Both the position numbers and the translations under genes were made by a program. From Fulvivirga marina (GTDB lineage Bacteria > Bacteroidota > Bacteroidia > Cytophagales > Cyclobacteriaceae), in NCBI RefSeq assembly GCF_016775155.1, contig NZ_JAEUGD010000004.1, positions 186,001 to 250,000 of the forward strand: a DNA stretch of 64,000 nucleotides, in the 5' to 3' direction. Position 1 is the first letter of the stretch. Each line of letters begins with the position of its first letter. The notes below the pieces were generated by a model that was not told the DNA's origin, did no database searches, and saw only the letters and a list, made by a program, of their open reading frames with translations. Positions 46,459 to 54,767 of the stretch are shown one piece after another.

Positions 46459-47454
46459 TTAAAAAACCGGATGTTCCGGTTTATTCCCAAGTATGCCCTC
46501 TATTTTCTCCATAACCTCAGGCGTAAGGTTTTCCTTAGCTTCTATTGCTTTCAGGTTTTCCTGCAACTGCTCTTTCTTTGATGCTCCAAGAATAACTGTA
46601 CTTACATTATCATTTTTCAAGCACCAAGCCAAAGCAAGCAAAGGCATGCTCATTCCCATATCGTTGGATAATGCTGTAAGCTGCTTAACCTTAGCAAGGT
46701 TCTCTTCAGCCAATGACCGGTCTTTCAACCATTCCAGCCCTTCGATTCCCAACCTGGTGCCTTCGGGAAACCCATCATTATACTTACCCGTAAGCACCCC
46801 ACTAGCGAGCGGCGACCAAATAGTAGTCCCCAGACCTACAGTTTTATAGATTTGCGAGTACTCAACTTCTACTTTTTCGCGAACAAACATGTTGTATTGC
46901 GGTTGTTCCATAGTCGGCCCGATAAGATTGTATTGCCTGGCAACCATATGCGCTTCCATAATCTCTTGAGCACTCCACTCTGAGGTTCCCCAATACAACA
47001 CCTTTCCCTGCTGAATTAGGTTATGCATCGCCCACACAGTCTCCTCTATGGGGGTTTGTTTATCTGGACGATGGCAAAAGTAAAGGTCAAGGTAGTCTAC
47101 CTGAAGCCTACTCAAGGCCTGATGACAAGCCTCCACCACATGTTTTCTGTTCAACCCAACCTGCGTAGGCTTCAAATTTTTCATACCTCCGTCTGCACCG
47201 AAAAACACCTTGCTAGACACAATATAACTATCCCTTCTCCAGCCCTTCTTTTTGAGCACCTCCCCCATCACTTCCTCCGACTTGCCTCCTGCATAGGCCT
47301 CAGCGTTATCAAAAAAATTAATCCCATGATCATAAGCCAATGTCATCAAGTCATCAGCAGTATTGTCTCCTATTTGCTTACCGAATGTCAGCCACGATCC
47401 AAGGGATAATCTACTTACTTGTAGCCCTGATTTTCCGAGTCTTTTATATTCCAT
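46459..47454 (-). CDS. Aldo/keto reductase, potassium-channel beta-subunit type
   Basis: 331 residues, an NADPH-dependent (beta/alpha)8 barrel. The catalytic tetrad is present: Asp49, Tyr54, Lys82 and His128 (FFDNAEAY, SSKVFFG, YFCHRPD). The motif TIWSPLASGVLTGKY and GASKKEQLQENL are the cofactor loops. It resembles the YghZ/KCAB branch. Likely role: carbonyl reduction. Confidence 0.93.
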   Translation of the reverse strand: MEYKRLGKSGLQVSRLSLGSWLTFGKQIGDNTADDLMTLAYDHGINFFDNAEAYAGGKSEEVMGEVLKKKGWRRDSYIVSSKVFFGADGGMKNLKPTQVGLNRKHVVEACHQALSRLQVDYLDLYFCHRPDKQTPIEETVWAMHNLIQQGKVLYWGTSEWSAQEIMEAHMVARQYNLIGPTMEQPQYNMFVREKVEVEYSQIYKTVGLGTTIWSPLASGVLTGKYNDGFPEGTRLGIEGLEWLKDRSLAEENLAKVKQLTALSNDMGMSMPLLALAWCLKNDNVSTVILGASKKEQLQENLKAIEAKENLTPEVMEKIEGILGNKPEHPVF

Positions 47455-47573
47455 TTTTTCTGGTTTGGTTACTTATTTTTATTTGTTTTAGTTGATATTT
47501 ACTGGTTCAATGGTAGTTGAACGCTAGTCTGAGGCTTTGGTTTCCACATTGTAAAACATTTGAATAAAAACAT

Positions 47574-47723
47574 TCATTTCTCTGGAAATTGCCCATAAAC
47601 ATCAAGTAGTTGCTGAAGGTCTGTCAGTGTATTTCTCCAACGTTTTATTCTGAGAAATCTTAGTGCAATTCCCGGTTTGTGCCTTGCAGACTTGCTTATA
47701 CGTTCAAAAGCGATCTCAAATAT
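47574..47723 (-). pseudogene. ATP-dependent DNA ligase, C-terminal remnant
   Basis: 49 codons reading FEIAFERISKSARHKPGIA and then LRFLRIKRWRN to a TGA at 47574-47576. This matches my memory of the C-terminal end of the ligase-associated ATP-dependent DNA ligase family (pattern VFEIAFEGI..S.RHKSGIAVRFPR...WR.D). A TAG directly precedes it. The adenylation and most of the OB domain are missing. It is joined directly to the exonuclease remnant. Confidence 0.75.
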
Positions 47724-47726
47724 CTA

Positions 47727-48127
47727 TTCAGGTGCTACACTTCTTTACAGGCTCAAAGCTTCTGAAAGTTCATCATCTTCAACCTTAGTCTCCTGAAATT
47801 ACCCAAACCTCCCCTTTATGCTCTACTTTTATCTGTGCTGCCCCTATAATGTGTCCGGTCGGATGAAAAGAGAAATGTACCCCATTGATAGTGGGTAACC
47901 TGACCATTTCCTCTCAAACGACACTTAATAACTGGCATGGCTGATGCTGCACTCAGGTAGTATTAGTGTCCCACCGACTATGGCCTGCATGCCCGTTATT
48001 AATTAACGCATTACGCACTGGCCTCCACGGGTCAATGTACACACCTGTTTTAGGACCATAGCTACCTTTTCCAATAACATCTCCACCATTTAAACAAACT
48101 TTGTCTTTCAAATTTTAAACTTACCAT
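47727..48127 (-). pseudogene. Ligase-associated MBL-fold exonuclease, 5' remnant with frameshifts
   Basis: On the minus strand the conserved blocks appear in order but in different frames. VYIDPWRPVRNALI (48042-48001) is followed by a degraded zinc motif (GHA..HSRW where HAHADHSRWGH is expected), then VHFSFHPTGHIIGAAQIKV...GEVWVISGD (47880-47788), then DDELSEA and, after another shift, FEPVKKCST. Stops and frameshifts interrupt it throughout, and the C-terminal half is absent. The gene order exonuclease then ligase agrees with intact clusters. Confidence 0.85.
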
Positions 48128-48152
48128 GATCATGACATTTGTTTAATTATAA

Positions 48153-49385
48153 TTAATTGGAGACTATCAAACGTCGTTTTATCAACTCGTCTGCCGACTG
48201 ATAATGTAAAATGTAGACACCAGAAATAAGGTGACCTGTAGAAAAGGTAGCTATCTCATCATGCATCTGTTGCGGCTCAATTTTAAAAAACTGGCCCCTC
48301 ATATCATAAAGCTCAAAACGATGGTCATCACCACCCACCAATTCTACTTTAAAAAATGATGAGGCTGGATTTGGGTATATAGAAAACATCGCTGTTTCCT
48401 TTTCGCTACATGCCTCAATAGCGTCAGCTGTTGTATTCCTGACTTCTACCAACCTACCATAGGTAGCCTGTCCCGGACATTCCGTGCTGCATCCATCACG
48501 GTGCCCGGCAATTACTGGCAAGGCTGTATTTAAGGGATGCGAATTAGTTGCAAAAGGGTTCAATCCGCCTTTATCTGCTTTCCATGACAACAATAGTGAC
48601 AAGGACTCCAGCATTTCATCTGATGGAGAAATGTTGGTGTATGTTCCCATCAAACATACTCCCATAGTTGTACTATTCCTACCACAAAAGTGAGCTCCGA
48701 TGACAGCATCCTGATCCCCATTTCCAGGGTCCCTACCTTTAAAGATGGTACCATCAGGAGCTATTAAATAATTATAGCCGATATCCGACCAACCATTGCC
48801 CTGAGTGTGATAAAGGTAAATATTGCGAACCACATTGGTATAGTCGCTCACTTCATTAGAGGTAGCCGAATGGTGTATGATTATATTTTCAGTAACAGTA
48901 AATGATCGGTTGTAAGAAGGTTCCGGTAGTCCTTCCCTCCAAATACTTTGATCAACCATCGCAGGCTCACCGCATTTCGCATACTGTTCATTTAAACGAG
49001 GTACCCCCGAAACCCTCTTTGTCCTTTCTGCATCTATTACAATGATTTGAATTTCTCCTGAAATAGCTCCAGTGAAGAAGCTAAATTCGGATATCGAAGC
49101 ATCAAAAATCAACAGGTTAGTTGAGTTGCTCTTTCCCTGATGATGCTCATCCTGCGATAAGGCGTACTTTTTCCCAGCAGTCTCAATGTAGGCTCCCTCA
49201 AGAATACCTTCGTACCTAATGGTTACGCTAGTGGCCTTCTCAACAGCGAAAGAATAAAGCTGCTCAGACTCAACTTTTGTACGCCAAAGGCGTGTATTAG
49301 CTCCAACCTTCCTCCCTTGATCGTACTGCGCATGTGCCATTAATGATGCAAATAATAAGATCAGTACCCAAAAATATTGCCTCAT
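48153..49385 (-). CDS. Secreted N-acetylmuramoyl-L-alanine amidase (PGRP/amidase_2) with T9SS domain
   Basis: 410 residues. Signal peptide ending MAHAQ. A beta-rich N-terminal domain is followed by the amidase_2/PGRP domain (about 165-310) with zinc histidines in IIHHSATS and IAGHRDG and the Cys of STECPG. The last 75 residues (YPNPASSFFKVEL...SGVYILHY...RLIVSN) are a type IX sorting domain. It cleaves peptidoglycan outside the cell, possibly against other bacteria. Confidence 0.92.
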   Translation of the reverse strand: MRQYFWVLILLFASLMAHAQYDQGRKVGANTRLWRTKVESEQLYSFAVEKATSVTIRYEGILEGAYIETAGKKYALSQDEHHQGKSNSTNLLIFDASISEFSFFTGAISGEIQIIVIDAERTKRVSGVPRLNEQYAKCGEPAMVDQSIWREGLPEPSYNRSFTVTENIIIHHSATSNEVSDYTNVVRNIYLYHTQGNGWSDIGYNYLIAPDGTIFKGRDPGNGDQDAVIGAHFCGRNSTTMGVCLMGTYTNISPSDEMLESLSLLLSWKADKGGLNPFATNSHPLNTALPVIAGHRDGCSTECPGQATYGRLVEVRNTTADAIEACSEKETAMFSIYPNPASSFFKVELVGGDDHRFELYDMRGQFFKIEPQQMHDEIATFSTGHLISGVYILHYQSADELIKRRLIVSN

Positions 49386-49414
49386 GTCTTTCCTGGTAAT
49401 TGCTTTTCGTTAAC

Positions 49415-49933
49415 CTATTCTACACTGGATAGTTCACCATATTGAAGTTGTAATACTTTGGCTTTTCCAACACCTAAGTAATAGACTATGTATAAATTAT
49501 CATAGTCTGATTCGTCCAGTTGCATATATTTATCTTCACCTAACAGCATATTCAGGATAGCTGGGGTTGTATTGGAATGGCCTGAGATGAGCAGCGTCTT
49601 ACCTCTGTTCTCCTCAATAGTTTGTATCATATCTTCAAGCTTGAATGGGTTGTACTCCAATACTTCCAGTCTTTTACTTTCCACTACTGGTGCAACAGTC
49701 AATCGGGTTCTCTTAAAAGGAGTTGAATATACCGCATCAACTCCAACTTCATGGAGTACTCCTGCCAGAGCTTCCGCACGCCTCTCCCCTTCCTCTGTTA
49801 AAACAGGATCACCTTCTTTATCAAATGCCTTTTCGGCATGTCTGACCAGTATAAGTGTCGTTACTTCCTCATCCTGCCCCTGTACCTGGCCAATGAATAA
49901 GATAGCAATTGCGGCAAACAAGTATTTTCTCAT
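49415..49933 (-). CDS. Histidine phosphatase superfamily protein
   Basis: 172 residues with a signal peptide ending GQVQGQ. The phosphatase motif LVRHAEK provides the nucleophile His and Arg; the second His lies in ISGHSNTTP. Periplasmic phosphatase of unknown substrate. It overlaps the upstream SnoaL-like gene (ATGA), forming an operon. Confidence 0.9.
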   Translation of the reverse strand: MRKYLFAAIAILFIGQVQGQDEEVTTLILVRHAEKAFDKEGDPVLTEEGERRAEALAGVLHEVGVDAVYSTPFKRTRLTVAPVVESKRLEVLEYNPFKLEDMIQTIEENRGKTLLISGHSNTTPAILNMLLGEDKYMQLDESDYDNLYIVYYLGVGKAKVLQLQYGELSSVE

Positions 49934-50433
49934 GGGTTCTTTTTATGTTTTTCCTTTATGTCATCAGGTACGTTACAGTTTTTCCACTCTCTGGTATCTG
50001 TCAGATGGAATATTTTCCAGCCCACTTCTGATTTAAACAAATGAAAGGAATCCACTCCGCAATGGCTGAATTTGTCACCAGCATAAAATGCATATTTCGT
50101 CCACACCTGAGCAAGATTTCCATCAATTCTTATTTCAGTATCCCAAATAAGTTCATCCCATATAACATCGTGTGGCGAGCCCACCGCATCGAGAAAGCCC
50201 TGAAGTGCTCCTTCATGAAGTACTCGTTTCCCTTCTTTATTAGTAAATGCAGTATAAAACTCTACTTTATTGTAAAATACGGCATGAACCATAGCACTAT
50301 CAGCAGCCCGCATTCCGTCAAATAGCTGTTCTACTACATCCAGCACTGCTTTTTCCTCAGTATTACTGTTTTGAGCATAGATGTCATAGGAAAGCAAAAA
50401 ACAAAATAATACTGGAATTATAATCTTTCTCAT
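49930..50433 (-). CDS. SnoaL/DUF4440-like secreted protein
   Basis: 167 residues from ATG 50433 (MRKIIIPVLF); the frame runs 19 codons further up but the signal peptide starts here. Cleavage after IYAQ. The NTF2-like pattern is AVLDVVEQLFDGMRAADSAMVHAVF...DELIWDTEIRIDGNLAQVWTKYAFY...GVDSFHLFKSEVGWKIFHLTDTR. Function unknown. Confidence 0.85.
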   Translation of the reverse strand: MRKIIIPVLFCFLLSYDIYAQNSNTEEKAVLDVVEQLFDGMRAADSAMVHAVFYNKVEFYTAFTNKEGKRVLHEGALQGFLDAVGSPHDVIWDELIWDTEIRIDGNLAQVWTKYAFYAGDKFSHCGVDSFHLFKSEVGWKIFHLTDTREWKNCNVPDDIKEKHKKNP

Positions 50434-50584
50434 GGGTGTATGTTTAATTTGATTAAGGTACTTATATACCTTTAAGATAAATGGCTCCACTAAATGTTTG
50501 AAGGCCTATTATTTAAGCGGCAAAAATAGACTTCTGGTTATCAATTATAATGTTAACTTTATAATATCAAAGCATTTGTTAAAC

Positions 50585-51736
50585 ATGAGAAAGCACCTTT
50601 TGTTAAGCATAGTCTGTGCATTTACATTTCTTGTATCTAACGCTCAGGTATTGGATAGCCTTGAGGAAAAACTAGCAACTTCAAAAGGACCAGAAAAAGT
50701 AAATACCCTGAATGAGTTATACATAGTTTATAACCAACTCAATCCGGCTAAAGCACTGGAATATGCAAAAGCAGCACTTGAACTAGCTACAGAAATAAAC
50801 TACCTGAAAGGGAAAGCTGCGGCTTTGAATAACATGGGTATTATATACAAAAATCAAGGTGTATATGACAAAGCGCTGGAGTATTATATAGAATCGCTTC
50901 GCATCTCCGATGAAATCCATGATAAAGAGGGCCTGGCCTCTACGATGAATAATATTGGCACAGTTTACTCCCTGAAAGGGATATATGATAAGGCACTTAT
51001 TTATTTCATTGAGTCTTATGAAGCCTTCAAAGAGCTAAAAAACAACCAGAAACTGATAGGAACACTCAACAATATAGGGAATGCCTATAGCGATAACGGC
51101 CGTGAAGACAAAGCTTTGGAATATTTTGCTGAAGCTATCAATTTATCTCAACGCATGGGCCAACTCAACAGTAGTTCTGACCCATTGAACAATATCGGCA
51201 ATATATACTTCTACAGAAAGGAATACGACAAAGCGCTGGAATATTACAATTTATCTCTTGAGGCCGAACAAAAAAACAATAACCTGCTAGGTCAGGCTCT
51301 GGCTTATTCCAATCTTGGTTCTGCCCATATGGAGCTTGGTCATATTGACATGGCAGAGGAGCACCAGAATAAAGCAATGGAAATTGCCATCAAAATCCAT
51401 GCAAACCCCATATTGAAGCTAATCTATCAAGGATTAGCAAATATTCACTACCGCAAAGGTGATTACAAGAAAGCGTATGATTTTCGCCTGCTTTATGATG
51501 ATGTCAAGGATAATATACAGAACGAAGAAAGTAGCAGAAAACTTGCTCAGTTGGAAATAACCTTTGAGCTTCAGCAGAAGGAAAAAGAGCTTGAACTACT
51601 TAAACAAGATAGAGAAATAAAAGACTTACAGGTAGAAAATAGTAGAATAGTTATACTTTTGGGGCTCATGGGTACCATTATGTTTATTGGTGCCAGTTTT
51701 GTTATCTTCAAGCTCAGAAAAATCAAGAGATTATAA
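50585..51736 (+). CDS. TPR-repeat membrane protein without an output domain
   Basis: 383 residues from ATG 50585 (MRKHLLL); the upstream frame is not needed. Signal peptide ending VSNAQ, seven or so TPRs of the type AAALNNMGIIYKNQGVYDKAL, a coiled coil (KEKELELLKQDREIKDLQ) and one membrane helix near the C-terminus, followed by KLRKIKRL and the stop. In many Bacteroidota proteins this architecture continues into a histidine kinase or LuxR domain; here it does not. Either a stand-alone sensor or a truncated kinase. Confidence 0.85.
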   Translation: MRKHLLLSIVCAFTFLVSNAQVLDSLEEKLATSKGPEKVNTLNELYIVYNQLNPAKALEYAKAALELATEINYLKGKAAALNNMGIIYKNQGVYDKALEYYIESLRISDEIHDKEGLASTMNNIGTVYSLKGIYDKALIYFIESYEAFKELKNNQKLIGTLNNIGNAYSDNGREDKALEYFAEAINLSQRMGQLNSSSDPLNNIGNIYFYRKEYDKALEYYNLSLEAEQKNNNLLGQALAYSNLGSAHMELGHIDMAEEHQNKAMEIAIKIHANPILKLIYQGLANIHYRKGDYKKAYDFRLLYDDVKDNIQNEESSRKLAQLEITFELQQKEKELELLKQDREIKDLQVENSRIVILLGLMGTIMFIGASFVIFKLRKIKRL

Positions 51737-51739
51737 TTC

Positions 51740-52279
51740 ATGTCAAGAGAAGAAGCGCGGGAAATACTCGAGAGTATGACCAAAGGTGAGAGTCTATTAC
51801 GCCATGCCCGCAGCGTTGAGATTGTAATGGAAAGCTATGCCAATAAACTTGGAGAAGACCCAGTAGAATGGGCCAATACAGGACTCCTGCACGATGCAGA
51901 CTACGAAGCTTACCCTAACGAGCACCCAAACAGAATAGTGAATCAACTGCGCGAGCTTAAGGAAGAAAAAATGGCTCATGCTATTTCTGCACACTATACC
52001 AAATGGAATGTTCCATATGAGAATAATCTGGATAAAGCACTGTTAGCCTGTGATGAACTTACCGGGTTTGTTATAGCCTGTTGCCATGTTCGCCCGGAAG
52101 GCATTGTTAGTCTAACCAGTAAATCTGTTATAAAAAAGCTTAAGCAAAAAGGATTTGCTGCTAAGGTGGAGCGGGATGAGGTTTATAAAGGAGCAGAACT
52201 ATTTGAAGTGGATCTGAAGGAGCACATTGACTTCATCATCGATTCACTAAAAACACACAAGGAAGAGTTGGGTATTTAA
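51740..52279 (+). CDS. HD domain protein
   Basis: 179 residues with the HD-type pattern LLRHARSVEIVM...TGLLHDADYEAYP...HAISAHYT, giving metal-binding His/Asp residues. Starts 4 bp after the TPR gene, so co-transcribed. Probably a phosphohydrolase on a nucleotide or small phosphate ester. Confidence 0.88.
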   Translation: MSREEAREILESMTKGESLLRHARSVEIVMESYANKLGEDPVEWANTGLLHDADYEAYPNEHPNRIVNQLRELKEEKMAHAISAHYTKWNVPYENNLDKALLACDELTGFVIACCHVRPEGIVSLTSKSVIKKLKQKGFAAKVERDEVYKGAELFEVDLKEHIDFIIDSLKTHKEELGI

Positions 52280-52341
52280 CTTAGAGCAGTCTCCAGGTGA
52301 AAGATCCATACATAAGACTTGGCTATTGATTAACCCAACCT

Positions 52342-52788
52342 TCAATTTCCATTCAAATATCCAACACGCTCATCCAGGGGGATATTGCTTTTAACAAAAC
52401 TGCCACTTCCTCGCGCTATCTCTTTCCCCTTTTCATTGTAAAGTACTGCCTCTGCCACAAAGGACTTTCTTGAGTTGGACACCACCCGTCCCTGAGCCCT
52501 AATCTCTCCATAAATAACAGGCCTAAGTAGGTAAATATTAAAGGAAGTGGTAAGTACAAAAACATCATCAACCAATGAGTTCACGGCGAAAAAAGCTGCA
52601 TCATCAAGCATTTTAAAATATACAGAGCCATGCACCGCATTTGCAGCATGAAAATACTTTGTGTCACTCTTTATTTTGACTTCAGCATACCCTTCAGCTA
52701 TTTTTATTTCAGGCTTATAGTATTTATTGATCGGAGCTTCATGTATATACATCCTCTCCAGTTTTTTATAGTGTTCTTCGTCTGGCAT
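52342..52788 (-). CDS. PaaI-like hotdog thioesterase
   Basis: 148 residues with the hotdog-fold signature ANAVHGSVYFKMLDDAAFFAVNS, where HG and the Asp in LDDA are typical of PaaI/YiiD relatives. Likely an acyl-CoA thioesterase in the cytoplasm. Stands alone. Confidence 0.88.
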   Translation of the reverse strand: MPDEEHYKKLERMYIHEAPINKYYKPEIKIAEGYAEVKIKSDTKYFHAANAVHGSVYFKMLDDAAFFAVNSLVDDVFVLTTSFNIYLLRPVIYGEIRAQGRVVSNSRKSFVAEAVLYNEKGKEIARGSGSFVKSNIPLDERVGYLNGN

Positions 52789-52873
52789 TATTTATTAATA
52801 TCCTTCATAACGTAAAATAAGTTAATCTTATGATAATTAGCCCAGGTTTACTTTCTCTTTAACAAAGAATGAT

Positions 52874-52881
52874 TAAATTTG
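52874..52881 (+). promoter_or_regulatory. -7 promoter box of the 42-residue protein gene
   Basis: TAAATTTG fits TAnnTTTG exactly, 36 bp before the ATG at 52918. The -33 region has TTTA rather than TTG. Confidence 0.5.
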
Positions 52882-52917
52882 ACCTCGATTAAAGTAACCG
52901 CTGAAAATTCGATTATC

Positions 52918-53046
52918 ATGGAACAATATATTGGAGACGGAGCAAGCTTATTTATTACAATAGTAGCATGCCTTGCAGGTTTTGGAGCAGCAATTGGAAT
53001 GCTTGACTTCATGAAAACAAAAAAAGAAGAGCCTAAAGAAGAATAA
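52918..53046 (+). CDS. Small single-pass membrane protein, 42 residues
   Basis: Starts MEQYIGDGASLF, then a hydrophobic helix (ITIVACLAGFGAAIGML) and a charged tail ending KTKKEEPKEE. It has its own -7 box upstream and a strong terminator 24 bp downstream, so it is a complete mono-cistronic unit. The GxGxAxG-like spacing (GFGAAIG) suggests helix packing or oligomerisation. Family not recognised. Confidence 0.7.
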   Translation: MEQYIGDGASLFITIVACLAGFGAAIGMLDFMKTKKEEPKEE

Positions 53047-53069
53047 TATATAAGGTTAATCATCAAAAC

Positions 53070-53106
53070 AAAAAAGGCATGAGTGGAATCCATTCATGCC
53101 TTTTTT
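53070..53106. terminator. Strong bidirectional terminator
   Basis: AAAAAAGGCATGA (53070-53082) pairs perfectly with TCATGCCTTTTTT (53094-53106); inner bases extend the stem to a 3-nt loop (with one G-U pair). It serves the small membrane protein gene and, on the minus strand, the FKBP gene. Confidence 0.9.
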
Positions 53107-53125
53107 GTACAGGTACTAAGATTAC

Positions 53126-53554
53126 TTATGCAATCTCCACCAACTCTATATCAAAAATAAGATCCTTACCCGCCAGAGGATGGTTAGCATCAATTTCAAT
53201 AGTGTCAGCTTCCACTTTTGTAACTACCACAGGAATAGACTGTCCGTTGGGCTGCTGCATAGCTAATTGTTGTCCTACTTCAGGTTTCAGGTCAGCAGGT
53301 AGCTGAGCTTTAGGAACTTCTACCACCATTTCATTATTTCTTTCCCCATAAGCCTCGTTGGAAGGAATATTAGCTGTTTTCGTATCACCAACTTTCATTC
53401 CGGTTACGGCTTTATCAAATCCGGCGATCATCATACCGGCTCCTAGTTCAAATTCCAAAGGTTCTCTATTTTCAGAAGAATCAAAAACAGATCCATCGTT
53501 CAATTTACCTGTGTAGTGTACTTTTACTCTGTCGCCTTTTTTTGCTTCAGACAT
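53126..53554 (-). CDS. FKBP-type peptidyl-prolyl isomerase, SlyD-like
   Basis: 142 residues from ATG 53554 (MSEAKKGD). FKBP core KVHYTGKLNDGSVFDSS...FELGAGMMIAGFD with an insert-in-flap segment (AYGERNNEMVVEVPKAQLP...) as in SlyD. The His-rich metal tail of E. coli SlyD is absent. Cytoplasmic prolyl isomerase/chaperone. Confidence 0.92.
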   Translation of the reverse strand: MSEAKKGDRVKVHYTGKLNDGSVFDSSENREPLEFELGAGMMIAGFDKAVTGMKVGDTKTANIPSNEAYGERNNEMVVEVPKAQLPADLKPEVGQQLAMQQPNGQSIPVVVTKVEADTIEIDANHPLAGKDLIFDIELVEIA

Positions 53555-53698
53555 AAACAAAATATTTAATAGTAATTATAATCAATCCTTGACTTTCAAG
53601 GAAGAACAAAGGTACGGAAACAAGCCCTAATAAAAAATTTTGGGGCATTGTGTACCTTTTTGTATTCTGCTGCATTATGTAAGTAATTCATTTCCAAA

Positions 53699-53792
53699 AC
53701 AATGTTTGTGTGGTTCCGTCTGCAGCGGAAAAACATTGTGAAGGCGGACGATATCCGGCCGCTGAGCCGAAGACAGCTGGCCGGATATTTTT
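53699..53792 (+). ncRNA. Structured RNA: two hairpins ending in a terminator
   Basis: Hairpin 1: ACAATGTTT (53699-53707) pairs with AAACATTGT (53731-53739), and inside it TTCCG (53714-53718) with CGGAA (53726-53730). An alternative stem, CGTCTGC (53717-53723) with GCGGACG (53744-53750), excludes hairpin 1. Hairpin 2: ATATCCGGCC (53751-53760) with GGCCGGATAT (53779-53788), extended by GCTG/CAGC and followed by TTTTT. The region is G+C-rich compared with its flanks. It sits between divergent genes, so the terminator belongs to a transcript that starts here: either a small RNA or an attenuated leader of the sigma gene. Confidence 0.6.
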
Positions 53793-53823
53793 AAAATACT
53801 CTTAATGATTGTAAATTATAGTA

Positions 53824-54498
53824 ATGCATATCCTTACCACAAACACTGCACCTTCATTACCTAATGCGGTACGCGGCCTTATTGATGTAGTCTTCAGGAT
53901 CTTCTATGATCAGATCAATACCTCCGTCTATCATAAAAGAGAAGAGGAAATTCTAACAGAATACAACATTATAAAAAAATGCCAGGATAATCCTGAGCAT
54001 TTTGCCCCCTTGTACAGAAAGTATTATGACCAGATTTTCATGTTTACCTTTAAAAGGGTAGACCACCTCGAAATTGCCGCTGACATTACCTCAAGGGTTT
54101 TCCTGAAATGCCTGAAAAATATTGGCAAGTATAAGTACCAAGGCGTACCGTTTTCTGCATGGCTTCACAAAATTGCTATTAACGAGGTAAATATGTTCTT
54201 CCGACAACAGAGTAAAATGGAACGTACCGTAAGCCTGGACCATCAGGACATGCGACAACTTTTTGATGAAATTGATTATCAGGAAGTACAAATTGATCCC
54301 GAAGTACTCATTACAGTATTGCTTGAGCAATTGGATGAGAAAGAGATCCAATTTATAGAATTAAGATTTTTTGAAAGCAGATCATTTAAGGAAATTGGGT
54401 ATTTGCTGGGCATATCTGAGACTAATGCCAAGGTAAAAACCTACAGGATACTTAAAAAGCTAAAGAAGGTTTCAAAACAGGTTAATTACAATAACTAA
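53824..54498 (+). CDS. ECF-type RNA polymerase sigma factor
   Basis: 224 residues, longer than usual because about 40 residues precede region 2; an internal Met is possible but none improves the fit. Region 2: FAPLYRKYYDQIFMFTFKR...AADITSRVFLKCLKNI; region 4: LEQLDEKEIQFIELRFFESRSFKEIGYLLGISETNAKVKTYRILKKL. Heads a three-gene set with two envelope proteins and lies 31 bp after the structured RNA element. Confidence 0.88.
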   Translation: MHILTTNTAPSLPNAVRGLIDVVFRIFYDQINTSVYHKREEEILTEYNIIKKCQDNPEHFAPLYRKYYDQIFMFTFKRVDHLEIAADITSRVFLKCLKNIGKYKYQGVPFSAWLHKIAINEVNMFFRQQSKMERTVSLDHQDMRQLFDEIDYQEVQIDPEVLITVLLEQLDEKEIQFIELRFFESRSFKEIGYLLGISETNAKVKTYRILKKLKKVSKQVNYNN

Positions 54499-54503
54499 TT
54501 CCG

Positions 54504-54767
54504 ATGACAAAAATTAAAGTAAAAATTAATGTACCCGTTCCACCGATAGAAACCATTCACCAGTATCGTGACTTTAGCCGTTTCATGGATCAGTATAAAA
54601 AGTATTATTCCACAGTTGGCATCAGGGATATGCTTTACAAAGACCGAAAAAAACTGGTCTTCATCGTAATCATCATTCTATTTCTAATGTTGCTATTATT
54701 TGTAGAGGATCTTCATGGCATTGAATCTGAGAATAATGAGAAACCAAAAACTGAACTATTGGATTAG
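54504..54767 (+). CDS. Small membrane protein, possible anti-sigma factor
   Basis: 87 residues: a basic cytoplasmic N-terminal half (IHQYRDFSRFMDQYKKYY), one membrane helix (LVFIVIIILFLMLLLFV) and an acidic tail. Starts 5 bp after the sigma gene. Position and topology suggest control of the sigma factor, but no anti-sigma motif is recognised. Confidence 0.7.
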   Translation: MTKIKVKINVPVPPIETIHQYRDFSRFMDQYKKYYSTVGIRDMLYKDRKKLVFIVIIILFLMLLLFVEDLHGIESENNEKPKTELLD

